DNA of 64,000 nt, taken from the NCBI GenBank assembly GCA_050789445.1, contig JAILXR010000001.1:620001-684000 (forward strand). Reading direction: 5' to 3'. Positions 9,250-19,619 of the stretch are shown in pieces. Source of the stretch: JAWSVE01 sp050789445. Its GTDB lineage: Bacteria > Pseudomonadota > Gammaproteobacteria > Pseudomonadales > Cellvibrionaceae. The notes under the pieces were generated by a model. The model was not told the origin of the DNA. It was given only the letters and a program-made list of their open reading frames with translations, and did no database searches. A program made the translations under genes and the position numbers. The number at the start of each line of letters is the position of its first letter. Position 1 is the stretch's first letter.

Positions 9250-9574
9250 TTATTGTCGTCTTGTTGTCATAAATATTAATCTTTACCGCTTAATTTTTTC
9301 AGATTTTTGTTAAATATTTGTACAGTTTAAAGTGCTCAAAAGGCAAAATTTAGAGAGTAACTCGTCAGCCTAGGAGACTTTTTTTTCGCATCGGCCCCGT
9401 TACCAGCGAGAAAAACCAGCTCCATGCAGTTTTTGTATCTACTACTATACTAATGACAAGACCTGTTTGGCTTTTTCATATTTTACGCGAGATCGGGGGT
9501 ATGGATTCCTATCCGGAATCTTGGTTTGACTAGTGGTTAGTTAGATCAGTGCCCCAATAGAAGGTGGGCAATAA
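9250..9574 (+). promoter_or_regulatory. sdhB-sucA intergenic leader (325 bases)
   Basis: No gene is supported here. The stretch is AT-rich at the left and ends in AAGGTGGGC, a good ribosome site 5-6 bases before the sucA ATG. A small dyad GATTCC-N5-GGAATC lies at 9504-9520. The length suggests a separate suc promoter or a processed leader, but no convincing -35/-10 pair or terminator hairpin was found. Confidence 0.35.
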
Positions 9575-12418
9575 ATGCAAGGCGACGCAAAAGAAAGCAT
9601 CATGGAGTTACTATGGAGCACCTCCCAACTATCTGGGGGAAATGCTGCCTATGTTGAAGAACTCTATGAAGAATACTTACATAACCCCAATAGCGTGCCT
9701 GAAGAATGGCGTGGCTATTTCGACAAACTTCCCCGAATACAAGGAGTCGTCACTCAAGACACTCCTCATTCAGTTGTTCGTGAACATTTCGAATTGCTTG
9801 GCAAAAGAAGAGCTCGACCTATTGCCGCTCCAGGCTCTGGTGGCGCAAACATTGAGCATGAGCGGAAACAAGTAAAGGTTGTACAAGCGATAAGTTCTTA
9901 TCGTTTTCGTGGTCATCAAAAAGCTTCTCTCGATCCTCTCGGGCTTATGGAAAGAGAAACCGTTCCTGATTTGGATTTAAGCTTTCACGGTTTAACACCG
10001 GCTGATTTAGATACTGTTTTCCAAACTGGAAACTTATTTATCGGTAAAGATGAAGCAACACTTGGCGAAATTATCGATACGTTGGAACAAACCTATTGTG
10101 GTTCGGTAGGTCCAGAAATTATGCACATCACTAACTTTGCAGAAAAGCAGTGGTTGCAACAACGATTAGAAAGCGTTCGTTCTCATCCTGCATTTGGCGA
10201 TGATATTAAACTGAATTTACTTGAGCGTTTAACTGCCGCTGAAGGTCTTGAGCGTCATCTCGATGGTAAATATCCTGGAACAAAGCGTTTTGGCCTAGAA
10301 GGTGGCGAGAGTTTAATCCCTTTGCTTGATTCGTTAATTAATCGAGCGGGTTACTACGGCGCAAAAGAAATTGTTTTAGGTATGGCTCATCGAGGCCGCT
10401 TAAACACACTGGTTAATATTTTAGGAAAAAATCCGGCTGAATTATTTGATGAATTTGAAGGCAAGCGATTTATTGGCACTTCAGGCGATGTGAAATATCA
10501 TCAAGGTTTCTCTTCTAATGTAATGACACCTGGTGGTGAAGTTCATTTGGCAATGGCTTTTAACCCAAGCCATTTAGAAATTGTTTCACCTGTAGTTGAA
10601 GGTTCTGTTCGTGCGAGGCAAGATCGACGTGATGATCCGTTAGGCAATCGAGTCGTTCCAATTGTTGTTCATGGAGATGCAGCATTTGCCGGACAAGGAG
10701 TTGTTCTAGAAACTTTCCAGATGTCACAAACACGTGCTTACTATACGGGTGGCACAATTCATATTGTGATTAATAATCAAGTAGGCTTTACAACGAGCCG
10801 ACGAGATGATGCACGTTCTACTGAATATTGTACTGATGTAAGCAAAATGGTTGGTGCACCTGTTTTCCATGTGAATGGTGATGATCCAGAAGCTGTCTTG
10901 TTTGTTACTCAGTTGGCGATGGATTATAGAAACGAATTTAAAAAAGATGTTGTGATTGATTTGGTTTGTTATCGTCGTCGTGGCCATAACGAAACAGACG
11001 AACCATCATCAACTCAACCGTTGATGTATGAAGCTATTCGAAAACAAAAAACTACGCGAACACTCTACGCTGAAAAATTGGTTGCTGAAGGAACAGTAAC
11101 TCAAGAAGGCGCCGATACGATGGCAGATGAATATCGTGCTGCTTTAGATCGAAGTGATCGTGTCGTGCATGGCCTCGTAAGTGAACCAGATAGTACCCTG
11201 TTTGTTGATTGGGCTCCTTATATTGGTCACGGATGGACTACACCACATGACACGACTTTTCCCATCAAAGAATTACAAGATTTAGGGCACATTATTTGTG
11301 ATATTCCAGATGGAATAAAAGTACAACGTCAAGTTTCAAAAATTTATGAAGACCGTAAAAAAATGATCGGTGGAGCTTTACCTATTAATTGGGGAATGGC
11401 CGAGTCTTTAGCTTACGCGACCTTGTTAAAACAAGATTGCCGCGTACGTATTACCGGGCAAGATGTACGTCGAGGAACTTTTTCTCATCGCCATGCGGTT
11501 ATCAATAGCTTAAAAGATGGTTCAACTTATTATCCACTTTCTACAATGTTTGAAGGTCAGCCAGATTTTGATATTTATGATTCATTATTATCAGAAGAGG
11601 CCGTTCTTGCTTTTGAATATGGTTATGCTTCAACTTCACCAAACACCTTAGTGGTTTGGGAGGCGCAGTTTGGAGATTTTGCTAACGGCGCTCAAGTGGT
11701 TATTGATCAGTTTATTACGAGTGGTGAGCATAAGTGGGGCCGACTCTGTGGTTTAACCATGTTGTTACCTCATGGTTACGAAGGGCAGGGGCCTGAGCAT
11801 TCTTCAGCTCGTCTCGAAAGGTTTTTGCAGTTATGCGCAGAGCATAATATTCAAGTTTGTATCCCAACAACTCCGGCGCAAATCTTTCATCTCCTAAGGC
11901 GTCAAATGCTACGCCCTATGCGAAAACCTTTAGTTATCATGAGTCCTAAATGGATTCTCCGTCATAAGCTTGCAGTTTCTTCGCTAGAAGATTTAGCGGA
12001 AGGAAAATTTTATGATGTCTTAATTGATAGCACTGTTGAAGCTGATGATGTGACTCGAGTGGTTATTTGTAGTGGTAAAGTGTATTACCATCTACTTGAG
12101 GCGCGGATGGAAACTGAAAAAAATCATGTTGCGATAATTCGTTTAGAGCAGCTTTATCCGTTTCCAGAAAAAGATCTCGAAGCTGCATTAAGTACTTACA
12201 AAAACATGAAAGAGATTACTTGGTGTCAGGAAGAGCCAATGAATCAAGGTGCTTGGTACAGTAGCCAGCATCATATGCGTCGAGTTATTTATGAACACAA
12301 TCCTAATCTATATTTAAATTATACGGGTCGTGATGCCGCAGCTGCGCCAGCGGGTGGATATATGTCGACGCATCTAGAACAACAGGCGAAATTTGTGAAA
12401 GAAGCATTGGGCGAATAA
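9575..12418 (+). CDS. sucA: 2-oxoglutarate dehydrogenase E1 component
   Basis: Thiamine-diphosphate E1 enzyme that decarboxylates 2-oxoglutarate and passes the succinyl group to SucB. The 947-residue length is standard. The N-terminal segment with LWSTSQLSGGNAAYVEELYE is the family's E2-binding start; GMAHRGRLNTLVNILGK and the ThDP region GDAAFAGQGVVLETFQMS are present, as is the C-terminal transketolase-like half (GQDVRRGTFSHRHAV, HGYEGQGPEHSSARLERFLQ). The ATG at 9575 has AAGGTGGGC upstream. Followed by sucB after 97 bases. Confidence 0.97.
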   Translation: MQGDAKESIMELLWSTSQLSGGNAAYVEELYEEYLHNPNSVPEEWRGYFDKLPRIQGVVTQDTPHSVVREHFELLGKRRARPIAAPGSGGANIEHERKQVKVVQAISSYRFRGHQKASLDPLGLMERETVPDLDLSFHGLTPADLDTVFQTGNLFIGKDEATLGEIIDTLEQTYCGSVGPEIMHITNFAEKQWLQQRLESVRSHPAFGDDIKLNLLERLTAAEGLERHLDGKYPGTKRFGLEGGESLIPLLDSLINRAGYYGAKEIVLGMAHRGRLNTLVNILGKNPAELFDEFEGKRFIGTSGDVKYHQGFSSNVMTPGGEVHLAMAFNPSHLEIVSPVVEGSVRARQDRRDDPLGNRVVPIVVHGDAAFAGQGVVLETFQMSQTRAYYTGGTIHIVINNQVGFTTSRRDDARSTEYCTDVSKMVGAPVFHVNGDDPEAVLFVTQLAMDYRNEFKKDVVIDLVCYRRRGHNETDEPSSTQPLMYEAIRKQKTTRTLYAEKLVAEGTVTQEGADTMADEYRAALDRSDRVVHGLVSEPDSTLFVDWAPYIGHGWTTPHDTTFPIKELQDLGHIICDIPDGIKVQRQVSKIYEDRKKMIGGALPINWGMAESLAYATLLKQDCRVRITGQDVRRGTFSHRHAVINSLKDGSTYYPLSTMFEGQPDFDIYDSLLSEEAVLAFEYGYASTSPNTLVVWEAQFGDFANGAQVVIDQFITSGEHKWGRLCGLTMLLPHGYEGQGPEHSSARLERFLQLCAEHNIQVCIPTTPAQIFHLLRRQMLRPMRKPLVIMSPKWILRHKLAVSSLEDLAEGKFYDVLIDSTVEADDVTRVVICSGKVYYHLLEARMETEKNHVAIIRLEQLYPFPEKDLEAALSTYKNMKEITWCQEEPMNQGAWYSSQHHMRRVIYEHNPNLYLNYTGRDAAAAPAGGYMSTHLEQQAKFVKEALGE

Positions 12419-12515
12419 TTTTTATTTTTAAACACCAAGTTAAGATTTAAAGATAAGAATTAAATTCTCAAATAACAGTAAGTGAACTTACAGAAAGCGA
12501 TAGGAATAAAACCGA

Positions 12516-13736
12516 ATGACTATTGAAATTAAAGCGCCAACTTTTCCCGAATCGGTTCAAGATGGCAATATAGCAACATGGTACAAAAAACCAGGTGAAG
12601 CTGTATCACGAGATGAGCTTATTGTTGATATCGAAACGGATAAGGTTGTTCTTGAGGTTGTTGCTCCTGCAAATGGAACCTTGTCTGAAGTGATGAAACA
12701 AGAAGGTGATACAGTACTGAGTAATGAACTCATTGCGGTTATTACCGAAGGCGCTGCCGGTGCAAAACCAGCCGCTCCAGCTGAAGAATCGAAATCATCT
12801 GCAAGCAGTTCTGAAATAATTGCTAGCCCTTCAGCTAAAAAATTAGCAGAAGAAAATAATATTGATTTGGCTTCTCTTTCTGGGACTGGTAAAGACGGCA
12901 GAATTTCAAAAGAAGATGTTGTTGCAGCTATAGCGTCTCCTGCAGCAAAAACGGAAGTAGCAGCTCCGGCTACGAAATCTGCGACTCCGTCAAAACCTTC
13001 TTCTTCTGTGATTTCGGACATCCCAGCAGGTGAACGTGTTGAAAAACGTGTTCCTATGACTCGTTTGCGTAGTCGAATCGCTGAGAGATTGTTAGAAGCA
13101 AGCCAGAACTCTGCAATGCTGACAACCTTCAACGAAGTTAACATGGCTCCGGTCATGGAGCTTCGTGCAAAATATAAAGAGCAATTTGAAAAAACTCACA
13201 ATGGAACACGTTTAGGGTTTATGGGTTTCTTTGTGAAAGCGGCCGTTGAAGCGTTAAAACGATTCCCTGTTGTAAACGCATCAATTGATGGTAGTGATGT
13301 TGTCTATCACGGTTACCAAGATATTGGCGTTGCGGTTTCAACAGAAAAAGGTTTGGTTGTACCTGTATTACGTAATGCAGAAAATATGGGTCTAGCGGAT
13401 GTTGAGTCAACAATTCGTGATTTAGGTCTTCGCGGCCGAGATGGTAAATTATCGATAGAAGATATTACCGGTGGAACATTTACGATTACTAATGGCGGCG
13501 TATTTGGCTCTTTATTGTCTACTCCAATCATCAACCCTCCACAAACTGCTATTTTAGGGATGCATAAGATTCAAGAGCGTCCAATGGCTGTAAATGGAGA
13601 AGTAAAAGTTTTGCCAATGATGTACTTAGCCTTATCTTACGATCATCGTTTAGTTGATGGTAAAGATGCGGTTCAATTTCTTGTCGCGATTAAAGACTTA
13701 CTCGAAGATCCTGCAAGAATTTTATTGGAAATTTAA
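12516..13736 (+). CDS. sucB: Dihydrolipoyllysine-residue succinyltransferase (E2)
   Basis: Core subunit of the 2-oxoglutarate dehydrogenase complex. The 406 residues show one lipoyl domain (residues 1-76, lipoyl Lys43 in IETDKVVLEV), an Ala/Ser-rich linker, the E1/E3-binding domain around SPSAKKLAEENNIDLASLSG, a second linker and the acyltransferase domain ending with the catalytic SYDHRLVDGKDA. A single lipoyl domain and the EVNMAPVMELR start of the catalytic domain mark it as SucB rather than AceF. Confidence 0.96.
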   Translation: MTIEIKAPTFPESVQDGNIATWYKKPGEAVSRDELIVDIETDKVVLEVVAPANGTLSEVMKQEGDTVLSNELIAVITEGAAGAKPAAPAEESKSSASSSEIIASPSAKKLAEENNIDLASLSGTGKDGRISKEDVVAAIASPAAKTEVAAPATKSATPSKPSSSVISDIPAGERVEKRVPMTRLRSRIAERLLEASQNSAMLTTFNEVNMAPVMELRAKYKEQFEKTHNGTRLGFMGFFVKAAVEALKRFPVVNASIDGSDVVYHGYQDIGVAVSTEKGLVVPVLRNAENMGLADVESTIRDLGLRGRDGKLSIEDITGGTFTITNGGVFGSLLSTPIINPPQTAILGMHKIQERPMAVNGEVKVLPMMYLALSYDHRLVDGKDAVQFLVAIKDLLEDPARILLEI

Positions 13737-13904
13737 TACCTGTCGCTGAATATTTCCCCAGATAATTTTATTGGTGAGAATGTCCAGTGAATTTCTTTTT
13801 AGAGTTATTGAATCTTATTTTGACGAGATCAATCGACAAAAATTAAAACATTGAAATTAAGTTTGAGATATTAACCAGCTTAATTAAATAATTGGGATGA
13901 GCAT

Positions 13905-15350
13905 ATGTCTGACAAATACGACGTGATAGTGATTGGTTCTGGACCTGCTGGATATGTTGCCGCAATTCGTGCAGCACAGCTTGGTTTGAAAACTGCGTGT
14001 ATCGAAAAGATGCAAAACGCTGCAGGCAAAGGCGTTAATGGTGGAACCTGCTTGAACGTTGGATGTATTCCGTCAAAGGCTCTTTTGGATAGCTCTCAAA
14101 AATATCATGAAGCAAAAGATGATTTTGACATTCATGGAATTAGCACAACAGGAATAAAAATTGACGTCCCTTCAATGATTGCTCGAAAGGATGCAATCGT
14201 TAAGCAATTAACTGGCGGCGTTGCTCAACTATTTAAAGCTAATGGCGTAACAAGTTATTACGGAACAGGGAGATTGTTAGCGGGACGAAAAGTTGAATTT
14301 AAAAGCCCTGATGAAAAAGTAGAAGAGCTCGAAGCTGAGAATGTCATACTCGCCTCTGGTTCAATTCCTGTAAATATTCCAGTGGCCCCAATTGATAACG
14401 ATATTGTCGTCGACTCAACAGGAGCGCTTGAGTTTGATAAAGCACCAAAGCGTCTTGGTGTTATCGGCGCGGGTGTGATCGGTTTAGAGCTTGGTAGTGT
14501 TTGGGCAAGACTCGGTTCAGAAGTTGTTTTGATCGAAGCGTTAGATGATTTCTTGGCAATGATGGATAAGCAAATTGCAAAAGAAACTCAAAAAATTCTA
14601 GTAAAACAGGGCTTAGATATTCGTCTTGGTTCTCGTGTTACAGGCACTGAGATTAAAGGCAAGAAAGCACACGTCACTTATTCTGATAAAGACGGAAAAG
14701 ATCAAACAGAAACATTTGATAAGTTAATTGTTTGTGTTGGGCGACGACCTTACACAGAAGATTTGTTAGCGCCGGATTGTGGTGTAAATTTAGACGAAAG
14801 AGGATACATATACGTAAACGACTTATGTTCAACAAATGCACCAGGCGTTTGGGCTGTGGGTGATGTTGTTCGTGGTCCAATGTTAGCGCACAAAGGTTCT
14901 GAAGAAGGTGTCATGGTTGCCGAACGCATTGCCGGACAAAAAACCGTATTGAATTATGACATTATTCCAAATGTTATTTATACCCATCCAGAAGTTGCTT
15001 CTGTTGGTAAAACAGAAGAGCAAATAAAATCAGATGGTGAACCCTATAAAGTGGGAACATTTCCATTTGCTGCTAGCGGAAGAGCAATGGCTGCGAACGA
15101 TACAGGCGGCTTAGTAAAAATGATTGCACATGAAGATACTGATCGCGTTCTTGGTTGCCACATTGTTGGTCCAAGTGCCGCTGACTTAGTGCAACAAGTT
15201 GCTATAGCAATGGAATTCGGAGCGACGGCAGAAGATATTGGTATGACAGTTTTTGGGCATCCGACATTATCTGAAACAGTAAAAGAAGCAGCATTAGCTG
15301 TTAATGGACACGCGATTCATATTGGTAATCGTAAGAAAAGAAAAAAATAA
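13905..15350 (+). CDS. lpd: Dihydrolipoyl dehydrogenase (E3)
   Basis: Re-oxidises the lipoyl groups of SucB with NAD. The 481-residue flavoprotein starts with GSGPAGYVAAIRAAQLG, has the redox-active disulfide Cys49/Cys54 in GGTCLNVGCIPSK, a second nucleotide fold GVIGAGVIGLELGSVW, and the C-terminal active-site HPTLSET. A lysine-rich tail ends the protein. Its place after sucAB suggests it serves the 2-oxoglutarate complex first, though one Lpd commonly serves several complexes. Confidence 0.96.
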   Translation: MSDKYDVIVIGSGPAGYVAAIRAAQLGLKTACIEKMQNAAGKGVNGGTCLNVGCIPSKALLDSSQKYHEAKDDFDIHGISTTGIKIDVPSMIARKDAIVKQLTGGVAQLFKANGVTSYYGTGRLLAGRKVEFKSPDEKVEELEAENVILASGSIPVNIPVAPIDNDIVVDSTGALEFDKAPKRLGVIGAGVIGLELGSVWARLGSEVVLIEALDDFLAMMDKQIAKETQKILVKQGLDIRLGSRVTGTEIKGKKAHVTYSDKDGKDQTETFDKLIVCVGRRPYTEDLLAPDCGVNLDERGYIYVNDLCSTNAPGVWAVGDVVRGPMLAHKGSEEGVMVAERIAGQKTVLNYDIIPNVIYTHPEVASVGKTEEQIKSDGEPYKVGTFPFAASGRAMAANDTGGLVKMIAHEDTDRVLGCHIVGPSAADLVQQVAIAMEFGATAEDIGMTVFGHPTLSETVKEAALAVNGHAIHIGNRKKRKK

Positions 15351-15500
15351 TATTAAAATTGATAAACAAGAAATCAATAACACAAAGATAATGTGAATGG
15401 TTGCATTATCGATAGAGAGCAATTTTTGGGGTAGATCTTTTGATCTACATTAAGATGAGATAGCTGTTAAATAATCAGCCTATAACACTGGAACAAAGAC

Positions 15501-16661
15501 ATGAATTTACACGAGTATCAGGCCAAACAACTGTTTGGTGAATACGATTTACCCGTCTCTAAAGGCGTGGCAGCTAAAACTGTTGAAGAGGCAGTTGCAG
15601 CTGCTGATGTTATTGGTGGTGACAAGTGGGTAGTCAAAGCCCAAGTACACGCCGGCGGACGAGGCAAAGCAGGTGGTGTAAAACTTGTTAGCTCCAAAGA
15701 TGAAATTAAAGCATTCGCTGAAAAATGGCTTGGCAAAAATCTTGTTACTTACCAAACAGATGAAAATGGCCAGCCAGTTAGTCGCATACTTGTTGAAACC
15801 TGTACGGATATTGCTCAAGAGCTTTATCTTGGTGCTGTAGTCGATCGCTCAACTCGTCGCATTGTATTCATGGCGTCCACTGAAGGCGGCGTAGAAATTG
15901 AAAAAGTTGCAGAAGAAACACCAGAGAAAATTTTAAAAGCGATCATAGATCCTTTGGTTGGCGCTCAACCATACCAAGGTCGTGAATTAGCATTTAAATT
16001 GGGTTTAAATCCTGCTCAAGTAAAACAATTCACAAAAATATTTTTGGGTCTTGCTCAATTATTTCAAGATTACGATCTTGCGCTACTAGAAATTAATCCT
16101 CTAGTCATCACTGATGAAGGTAATCTTCATTGCCTCGATGGAAAAATCAACATCGATGGAAATGCAATGTATCGCCAACCAAAATTAAAAGAAATGCATG
16201 ACCCTTCACAAGAAGACGAACGTGAAGCACATGCTGCAGCGTGGGAATTAAATTATGTGGCTCTTGATGGAAACATCGGCTGCATGGTTAACGGTGCAGG
16301 TTTGGCGATGGGTACAATGGATATCGTAAAACTTCATGGCGGAAAACCAGCAAACTTTTTAGACGTAGGTGGCGGCGCAACAAAAGAACGTGTTGTCGAA
16401 GCATTTAAAATCATTCTATCAGACCCAAATGTGAAAGCCGTTTTAATTAATATTTTTGGTGGAATCGTACGTTGTGACTTGATTGCTGAAGGCGTAATTG
16501 GTGCGGTCGAAGAAGTTGGCGTAAAAATTCCAGTGATTGTTCGTTTAGAAGGAAACAACGCTGAACTAGGCGCGAAAAAACTCGCTGAAAGCGGTTTAAA
16601 TATTATCGCGGCAACAAGCCTAACCGACGCTGCTGAACAAGCTGTTAAAGCTGCTAGCTAA
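15501..16661 (+). CDS. sucC: Succinyl-CoA synthetase (ADP-forming) beta subunit
   Basis: ATP-grasp subunit that makes ATP while releasing succinate from succinyl-CoA. The 386 residues begin with the invariant MNLHEYQAKQLF and contain VKAQVHAGGRGKAGGVKLV for nucleotide binding, EINPLVIT for metal binding, and the CoA-ligase part NGAGLAMGTMD and GGIVRCDLIAEGV. Full length. sucD follows after 28 bases with GAGGAAAAG as ribosome site. Confidence 0.97.
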   Translation: MNLHEYQAKQLFGEYDLPVSKGVAAKTVEEAVAAADVIGGDKWVVKAQVHAGGRGKAGGVKLVSSKDEIKAFAEKWLGKNLVTYQTDENGQPVSRILVETCTDIAQELYLGAVVDRSTRRIVFMASTEGGVEIEKVAEETPEKILKAIIDPLVGAQPYQGRELAFKLGLNPAQVKQFTKIFLGLAQLFQDYDLALLEINPLVITDEGNLHCLDGKINIDGNAMYRQPKLKEMHDPSQEDEREAHAAAWELNYVALDGNIGCMVNGAGLAMGTMDIVKLHGGKPANFLDVGGGATKERVVEAFKIILSDPNVKAVLINIFGGIVRCDLIAEGVIGAVEEVGVKIPVIVRLEGNNAELGAKKLAESGLNIIAATSLTDAAEQAVKAAS

Positions 16662-16689
16662 CGCACCTAACATATTTAGAGGAAAAGCA

Positions 16690-17562
16690 ATGAGTATTTT
16701 GATTGATAAAAACACAAAGGTGCTTTGTCAGGGTTTTACTGGCTCACAAGGTACATCACATTCAGAACAAGCCATTGAGTATGGAACAAACATGGTTGGC
16801 GGTGTTACGCCAGGTAAAGGTGGACAAAAACATTTAAACCTACCCGTGTTTAACACAATGGCAGAAGCCGTTGCAGAAACAGGAGCCGATGCTTCTGTGA
16901 TTTACGTTCCTGCACCTTTCTGCAAAGATTCTATTCTTGAAGCGGCAAACAGCGGCGTTAAATTAGTTGTTTGTATCACTGAAGGTATCCCTACGCTTGA
17001 TATGCTTGACTGCAAAGTAAGATGCGATGAGTTAGGTGTTCGCTTAATCGGTCCAAACTGCCCAGGCGTTATTACTCCAGGGGAATGTAAAATTGGAATC
17101 ATGCCTGGGCATATTCATTTGCCCGGTAAAGTCGGAATCGTTTCTCGTTCGGGTACATTGACTTACGAAGCAGTCAAACAAACCACGGATTATGGCTTTG
17201 GCCAATCAACGTGTGTTGGTATTGGTGGTGACCCAATTCCCGGTTCAAACTTTATCGATATTTTAGAACTGTTTGAAAAAGATCCTGCGACAGAAGCCAT
17301 TGTAATGATTGGTGAAATTGGCGGAACTGCAGAAGAAGAAGCAGCGGCATATATCAAAGCTAATGTATCTAAACCTGTTGTTTCTTACATTGCTGGTGTA
17401 ACAGCACCTCCTGGTAAAAGAATGGGCCATGCTGGCGCAATTATTTCTGGAGGTAAAGGAACTGCTGATGAAAAATTTGCTGCATTGAATGATGCTGGCG
17501 TTAAAACTGTTCGTAGTTTGGCGCAAATCGGAGATGGTTTAAAAGAAATTACTGGCTGGTAG
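16690..17562 (+). CDS. sucD: Succinyl-CoA synthetase alpha subunit
   Basis: CoA-binding subunit that carries the phosphohistidine intermediate. The 290-residue protein starts with SILIDKNTKVLCQGFTGSQG (CoA-binding fold), has GPNCPGVITPGECKIGIMPG and ends with the active-site His in KRMGHAGAIISGGKGTA. It closes the TCA block; a strong terminator follows 13 bases later. Confidence 0.97.
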   Translation: MSILIDKNTKVLCQGFTGSQGTSHSEQAIEYGTNMVGGVTPGKGGQKHLNLPVFNTMAEAVAETGADASVIYVPAPFCKDSILEAANSGVKLVVCITEGIPTLDMLDCKVRCDELGVRLIGPNCPGVITPGECKIGIMPGHIHLPGKVGIVSRSGTLTYEAVKQTTDYGFGQSTCVGIGGDPIPGSNFIDILELFEKDPATEAIVMIGEIGGTAEEEAAAYIKANVSKPVVSYIAGVTAPPGKRMGHAGAIISGGKGTADEKFAALNDAGVKTVRSLAQIGDGLKEITGW

Positions 17563-17575
17563 TTTTAAAATCATT

Positions 17576-17615
17576 ACCAATAAAAAAGGCAGCTTAGGCT
17601 GCCTTTTTTATTGGT
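17576..17615. terminator. Bidirectional terminator between sucD and ppx
   Basis: A perfect 18-base inverted repeat: ACCAATAAAAAAGGCAGC, loop TTAG, then its reverse complement. The GC-rich core is GGCAGC/GCTGCC with A and T runs on either side. It serves sucD (plus) and the facing phosphatase gene (minus). Confidence 0.92.
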
Positions 17616-17645
17616 GATTTTAATTTTTTCAAATCAAAAAAAACA

Positions 17646-18575
17646 TTAATTTGTTAAATGATAATTAACTCGATGTCCTGAAATCTGACTTAAAATTCCC
17701 TCGCGTAAAGCTGTTCGGCTATGCTCTAAACTCTCGATTCCAAGTGAGCTCATGATAGTTGAGAGAATAGAAATGCCAGGAGCTAACAAATCAACGCGGT
17801 TCGGGTTTAGCCCATCTAGCTTAACGAGTGACATATCGCTAAATGGATTAATAATTTCTTCGACGTGAGAAATACTATTCTGTGTTATTTCGCCGTTTCC
17901 CCAAGCGTTCACTGAAGAAATATAAGAAAGCATTTTGGAAGAACCTGACGATGAATAAACTGAATGCCAGCCAATCTTTTTAATGTCATCAATAATGGGT
18001 TGGATACACTCAGCCGCCGCTGCTTTAGCTTCGACTGTGTTCTCAGAGTAAGGTTTATTGTTAGAAAAGAATCGATCACGCCAAACAACACAGCCCATAG
18101 GAAGGCTTGCGGTAAAGATAGCGTTACGATTCTTACCCACAGCTATCTCAGTGCTACCACCACCTATGTCTATAATGAGGCGGTTACCAGGTGAATCATC
18201 TAAAGGGTCATTAATACCACGGTAAATTAACTCCGCTTCCTTTTCACCTGAAATTACCTCAATATTAAAGCCCTCATGTTTTGCGAGTTCAACGAATAGA
18301 GAAGAATTGCTGGCTAGACGAAGCGCCTGGGTGGCGACAACTTGAATTTTAGAGGGGCAGTGTTTGTCGATATGGATTTTAAAATTACGAAGGCACTTAA
18401 TACCTCGTTCTATGGCGGCGTCACACAACTGGCCTGTTTGTGCGATACCTTCGGCGAGTTGGATTTTTTCGCTACAACGATAGACTACTGAAAAGCCGGG
18501 GGCGTCGCCAACATCGCTGTGGTCAGCGATTAATAGGTGAAAGCTATTTGAACCAAGATCTATGACTGCAAACAT
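17646..18575 (-). CDS. Ppx/GppA-family phosphatase (exopolyphosphatase-like)
   Basis: Hydrolyses polyphosphate or the gamma-phosphate of pppGpp. The sequence starts with the sugar-kinase fold motif VIDLGSNSFHLLIAD, and the second phosphate-binding loop is LIIDIGGGSTEIAVG. At 309 residues it has only the two N-terminal domains; classic E. coli Ppx and GppA are about 500 residues with an extra C-terminal HD-like part. The substrate cannot be told from sequence. It faces sucD and is divergent from the metallophosphoesterase gene. Confidence 0.88.
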   Translation of the reverse strand: MFAVIDLGSNSFHLLIADHSDVGDAPGFSVVYRCSEKIQLAEGIAQTGQLCDAAIERGIKCLRNFKIHIDKHCPSKIQVVATQALRLASNSSLFVELAKHEGFNIEVISGEKEAELIYRGINDPLDDSPGNRLIIDIGGGSTEIAVGKNRNAIFTASLPMGCVVWRDRFFSNNKPYSENTVEAKAAAAECIQPIIDDIKKIGWHSVYSSSGSSKMLSYISSVNAWGNGEITQNSISHVEEIINPFSDMSLVKLDGLNPNRVDLLAPGISILSTIMSSLGIESLEHSRTALREGILSQISGHRVNYHLTN

Positions 18576-18690
18576 AAGTGCTTATGTAATAGTTTTTACC
18601 GATTCTATAGGATAGATATAACGAGTCAACCAAATTGATGCGAATATGAGATAATCGGACCGTAAGCTACACAATGAATAAATTATTAAA

Positions 18691-19554
18691 ATGAAATTAT
18701 ACGCCATCAGTGATTTACATCTTGAACGGCCCAAAAACAGAGAGGCTTTAAATTACATCCCGTCTTTTATTGAGGATGGATTAATCTTAGCGGGTGATAT
18801 TTGTTCGACAGCAGCTCAACTTGAAGATGCGTTATTAGTACTTAAGAAAAAATTTAAACAAATAATCTGGGTACCAGGCAATCATGAATTATGGATAACG
18901 AATGATAAACATAATTCATCTGTCGACAAATACAACGACCTAGTCTCTGTGTGTAGAAAAATGGATGTGGCAACACCAGAAGACGAATATATAAAATGGG
19001 AACACGAAAAAAATAATTATTTAATTGTTCCTATGACACTACTCTACGATTATAGTTTTCGTCCAGAGCATGTTGATGATAACGACGTGATTAGCTGGGC
19101 AAAAGAATCAGGCGTTTTATGTCGTGATGAGCATTTGTTTGATACCGGACATCACGAAAGTATCAAGGACTGGTGCTGGGAGCGAATACAATATACGCAG
19201 GAACGTTTAACAGACTGTGATCCAAATATCCCGATGATATTGGTCAATCATTTTCCATTGCGATACGATCTCGTCAGGACAATGCGCATTCCTCGTTTTT
19301 CAATTTGGTGTGGTACTAAAAAAACAGAACACTGGCACAAAGAATACAATGTTGATGTGGTCGTCTCAGGCCATTTACATATGCGTAGCACAGACTATAG
19401 AGATGGCGTAAGATTTGAAGAAGTCTCATTGGGTTATCCTAATGACTGGCGTTCAGAAGAGGGCAGAGGTATAGCGCCTTATCTGCGAGAAATATTACCG
19501 GGTCCTTCGAAACCATATCATCATGCGGGCCCATTTTGGAAATTTAGAATTTAA
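18691..19554 (+). CDS. Metallophosphoesterase
   Basis: Calcineurin-like phosphoesterase of 287 residues. The metal ligands are visible in order: SDLHLE near residue 7, LAGDIC near residue 35, PGNHELW near residue 68, NHFPLR and GHLHMR in the C-terminal half. No signal peptide, so cytoplasmic. The natural substrate is unknown. It lies between ppx (divergent) and the peroxiredoxin gene (65 bases downstream, same strand); neither tells the substrate. Confidence 0.85.
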   Translation: MKLYAISDLHLERPKNREALNYIPSFIEDGLILAGDICSTAAQLEDALLVLKKKFKQIIWVPGNHELWITNDKHNSSVDKYNDLVSVCRKMDVATPEDEYIKWEHEKNNYLIVPMTLLYDYSFRPEHVDDNDVISWAKESGVLCRDEHLFDTGHHESIKDWCWERIQYTQERLTDCDPNIPMILVNHFPLRYDLVRTMRIPRFSIWCGTKKTEHWHKEYNVDVVVSGHLHMRSTDYRDGVRFEEVSLGYPNDWRSEEGRGIAPYLREILPGPSKPYHHAGPFWKFRI

Positions 19555-19619
19555 TCATACGAATAATATTTATACTCGAAGCTCAACAAATTAAAATTGT
19601 AACAACAACAGGTGATCTA